Shown one piece after another: positions 62,092-64,000 of a DNA stretch of 64,000 bases (position 1 is the first letter of the stretch; each line of letters opens with the position of its first letter). The stretch spans positions 372,001 through 436,000 of the forward strand of contig NZ_CANMHM010000002.1 in assembly GCF_947497695.1 (NCBI RefSeq), given 5' to 3'. The DNA comes from an uncultured Polaribacter sp. GTDB lineage: Bacteria > Bacteroidota > Bacteroidia > Flavobacteriales > Flavobacteriaceae. The notes beneath the pieces are model-generated. The model saw only the letters and a program-made list of their open reading frames with translations. It ran no database searches and was not told the DNA's origin. Both the position numbers and the translations under genes were made by a program.

Positions 62092-64000
62092 TTATTGATT
62101 AAAATATTGTAGTTGAAATGTACTTTCTAAATAATTTATTAATGCTTCTTGAGCTTCTAATTCAGATTGAATTGCCTCTTTTATTAATTGTGTAAAAGCT
62201 GTATAATCTATTTCACCTTCTTTGTAAGCAAATAAAGCGCCTACTTTTTGTTCTTTTACAAGTGGTAAAACTTTATTTTTATAAAAAAACCAAGACGTTT
62301 TCCATTTTTGATAATTCTCTTTAGATTGTGTAAACTTTGATTGTACTTCTTGTTTTTTGAATAGAATATTAGTTTCTGCAATTTCAGTATTTATTTTTGC
62401 AGTTTTAACTTTTGCTCTACTTGTTCCGGATAAAAAAGGAATTGAAATTCCTGTTTGATAGGAGTAAAAACCTGAATTACCATTTAAGTTTTGAAAACCA
62501 CCCTGAAGATTTAACTTCGGTAAATTATCTGCTTTAGCAGTCTTATATTTTGCTTCTGCTTCTGTTACCTTTAATTTTGCTATTTCAAATAATGGATGTT
62601 TCTCTGGATTAAAAGATGCAACATTAATTTTATTAGTGATTTCAAAATCATTAGTAACTGTATAGAATGTATCAGAAACCAGCCATAGATTTAATTGTTG
62701 CAATGCAATATCATATTCACTTTTTGACTGCATAAATTTATTTTGAATTTGTAAGGCTTGATTTTTAGCTGCTGAATATTCTAACCTTGAAATTGCTTCT
62801 ACTTTATAATTTAAAGCTACAGCTTTTTCAAAGTTGGTATAAATGGAATCTAATTCTTTGTATAAATTGTATTTCCTTTTACTCTGAAAAACATTTGCCC
62901 ACGCCTTTTTTACTTCTAACTCTAAATCTAATTCTGAAAGTTGAAACGCTTTTTGAGCTAATTGAATATGTTGCTCTTGCAATCGCTTTTTTGCAGAAAC
63001 ACCAAAAACATTGATGTTACTTTGACCAATTCCTAAAGTAGTGTAAATACCATTACCATTATTGATCTCTTCTCCACCTGTGAAAATTTGAGTTGTACCA
63101 AAATCATAAACTGTACTTTTTAACTGCTTTTGTTTGTTGATTTCTAATTGCTTTTGTTTTAATAATGGATAATTTTCTTTTGATAAATTGACTGCTTCAT
63201 TCATTGAAATAACGGGCAACGTAACATAAACTTCTTGTGCATTACCTGTTATTGGTAAGAAAAACACAAAAGCGACCATAGCTGTAACTGTAATTATTTT
63301 TTTATTTGCTCTCAAGTTGAATGATTTATTTTCTACCCAATGATATAATATTGGTAAAACGAATAATGTTAATAATGTAGAAGTAAGTAAACCACCAATT
63401 ACAACCGTTGCTAAAGGTCTTTGTACTTCTGCACCAGCTGAAGCTGAAATTGCCATAGGTAAAAAGCCTAAAACATCTGTAAAAGCAGTTAACATAATAG
63501 GTCTAATTCTTCGTTTTGTACCTTCTATAATTCTATCTTTTAAATTAGTTACACCTTCTTCTTTTAGTTCATTTAAACCGCTAATCATTACTAATCCGTT
63601 TAAAACTGCAACACCAAATAAAACGATAAAGCCCACACCTGCAGAAATACTAAAAGGCATATCTCTTAACCATAATGCTATTACACCACCAATGGTCGCC
63701 ATTGGAATTGCTATATAAATCATTAAGGTTTGTGGTAACGATTTTAGAGCAAAATAGATGAGTACAAAAATTAGTAATAACGCAATTGGTACAACTGTAA
63801 GTAAACGATTACTGGCACGTTCTAAATTTTCAAAAGCACCACCATATCGAATAAAATAACCTGTTGGTAATTCTAATTGCGCATCTAACTTTGATTTTAT
63901 TTCCATTACCAAGGATTTTACATCCCTTCCTCTAACATTGATACCAACATAAGTTCTTCGATTCGTATTATCTCTACTTATTTGCATTGGACCAGCTTTG
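62092..64000 (-). CDS. czcA: CzcA-TolC fusion (metal RND permease with outer-membrane channel domain), 5'-truncated
   Basis: The frame is open to the window edge (KAGPM upstream of the first visible Met), so the N-terminal permease part lies beyond 64000. The visible part has the last RND helices (VVPIALLLIFVLIYFALKSL; GVGFIVLFGVAVLNGLVMIS; GTKRRIRPIMLTAFTDVLGF; GLLTSTLLTLFVLPILYHWV). Then an internal signal-like helix (KIITVTAMVAFVFFLPITGN) leads to a complete TolC/CzcC-like domain of about 370 residues with two OEP repeats. Such CzcA-CzcC fusions are common in Bacteroidota. It starts the Czc-type operon. Confidence 0.92.
   Translation of the reverse strand, partial: KAGPMQISRDNTNRRTYVGINVRGRDVKSLVMEIKSKLDAQLELPTGYFIRYGGAFENLERASNRLLTVVPIALLLIFVLIYFALKSLPQTLMIYIAIPMATIGGVIALWLRDMPFSISAGVGFIVLFGVAVLNGLVMISGLNELKEEGVTNLKDRIIEGTKRRIRPIMLTAFTDVLGFLPMAISASAGAEVQRPLATVVIGGLLTSTLLTLFVLPILYHWVENKSFNLRANKKIITVTAMVAFVFFLPITGNAQEVYVTLPVISMNEAVNLSKENYPLLKQKQLEINKQKQLKSTVYDFGTTQIFTGGEEINNGNGIYTTLGIGQSNINVFGVSAKKRLQEQHIQLAQKAFQLSELDLELEVKKAWANVFQSKRKYNLYKELDSIYTNFEKAVALNYKVEAISRLEYSAAKNQALQIQNKFMQSKSEYDIALQQLNLWLVSDTFYTVTNDFEITNKINVASFNPEKHPLFEIAKLKVTEAEAKYKTAKADNLPKLNLQGGFQNLNGNSGFYSYQTGISIPFLSGTSRAKVKTAKINTEIAETNILFKKQEVQSKFTQSKENYQKWKTSWFFYKNKVLPLVKEQKVGALFAYKEGEIDYTAFTQLIKEAIQSELEAQEALINYLESTFQLQYFNQ

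Noticed and set aside
1..64000. tRNA or rRNA genes and CRISPR arrays
   Set aside because: I looked for cloverleaf-like segments and regularly spaced direct repeats, mainly at region boundaries, and saw none; a dedicated tRNA scan could still find one.

Overview
The window is low-GC DNA from a member of the Flavobacteriaceae (Bacteroidota), most like Polaribacter, Tenacibaculum or a close marine relative. Evidence is the Bacteroidota-type -7 boxes (TAnnTTTG or TAATTTCG) with little Shine-Dalgarno signal, a type IX secretion sorting tail on a GH16 enzyme, a TonB-dependent receptor with a carboxypeptidase-regulatory N-domain, an RteC-type regulator, a sodium/proton pyrophosphatase and flavobacterial dispersed hairpin repeats. 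The species assignment is inference.

1-36 kb looks like ordinary chromosome. It starts inside an RND multidrug efflux operon (adaptor, permease), followed by recX and a probable structured RNA, small housekeeping genes, a frameshifted KirBac potassium channel, tag, folA, a CBM48 protein, thyA and a bifunctional nuclease. Next come etfB-etfA, divergent from pdhB across a perfect 34-bp palindrome, a DUF5686 outer-membrane protein, and soluble and membrane pyrophosphatases side by side. A DUF423-pxpABC 5-oxoproline operon, trmN6 and a secreted laminarinase-like GH16 follow.

29-37.4 kb is a sucrose-type utilisation locus: TonB receptor, periplasmic glutaredoxin-like protein, SLC45-like sugar symporter, PfkB fructokinase and GH13 sucrose-phosphorylase-like enzyme. 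It diverges from a LacI regulator across two tandem CGAAAACGTTTTCG operators. There is no SusD partner. The predicted path is import, phosphorolysis to glucose-1-phosphate and fructose, then fructose phosphorylation.

37.5-47.2 kb is accessory. It holds a tightly overlapping four-gene cassette of unknown function (including a DUF5675 protein), an endonuclease/exonuclease/phosphatase-family enzyme, and about 950 bp of hairpin-rich non-coding DNA. After that come two candidate defence genes (a GHKL ATPase fused to a PD-(D/E)XK Shedu-like nuclease, and a Schlafen/AlbA ATPase) and a replication-type module (HTH protein, DnaD-like protein, DnaC-like ATPase).

47.2-64 kb is an almost continuous minus-strand array. 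It begins at its 3' end with RteC, a regulator known from Bacteroidota conjugative transposons. Upstream of RteC lie two metal-export systems: a Cus-like copper/silver set (CusA, TolC, CusB, HMA lipoprotein, DUF305, HMA-MauE, HMA-AraC regulator) and a Czc/Mer-like set (CzcA-TolC fusion, CzcB, Fur-family regulator, MerTP, GDCCVxC protein, P1B ATPase). I read it as metal-resistance cargo of an integrative element. No integrase, relaxase or tRNA gene is visible in the window.
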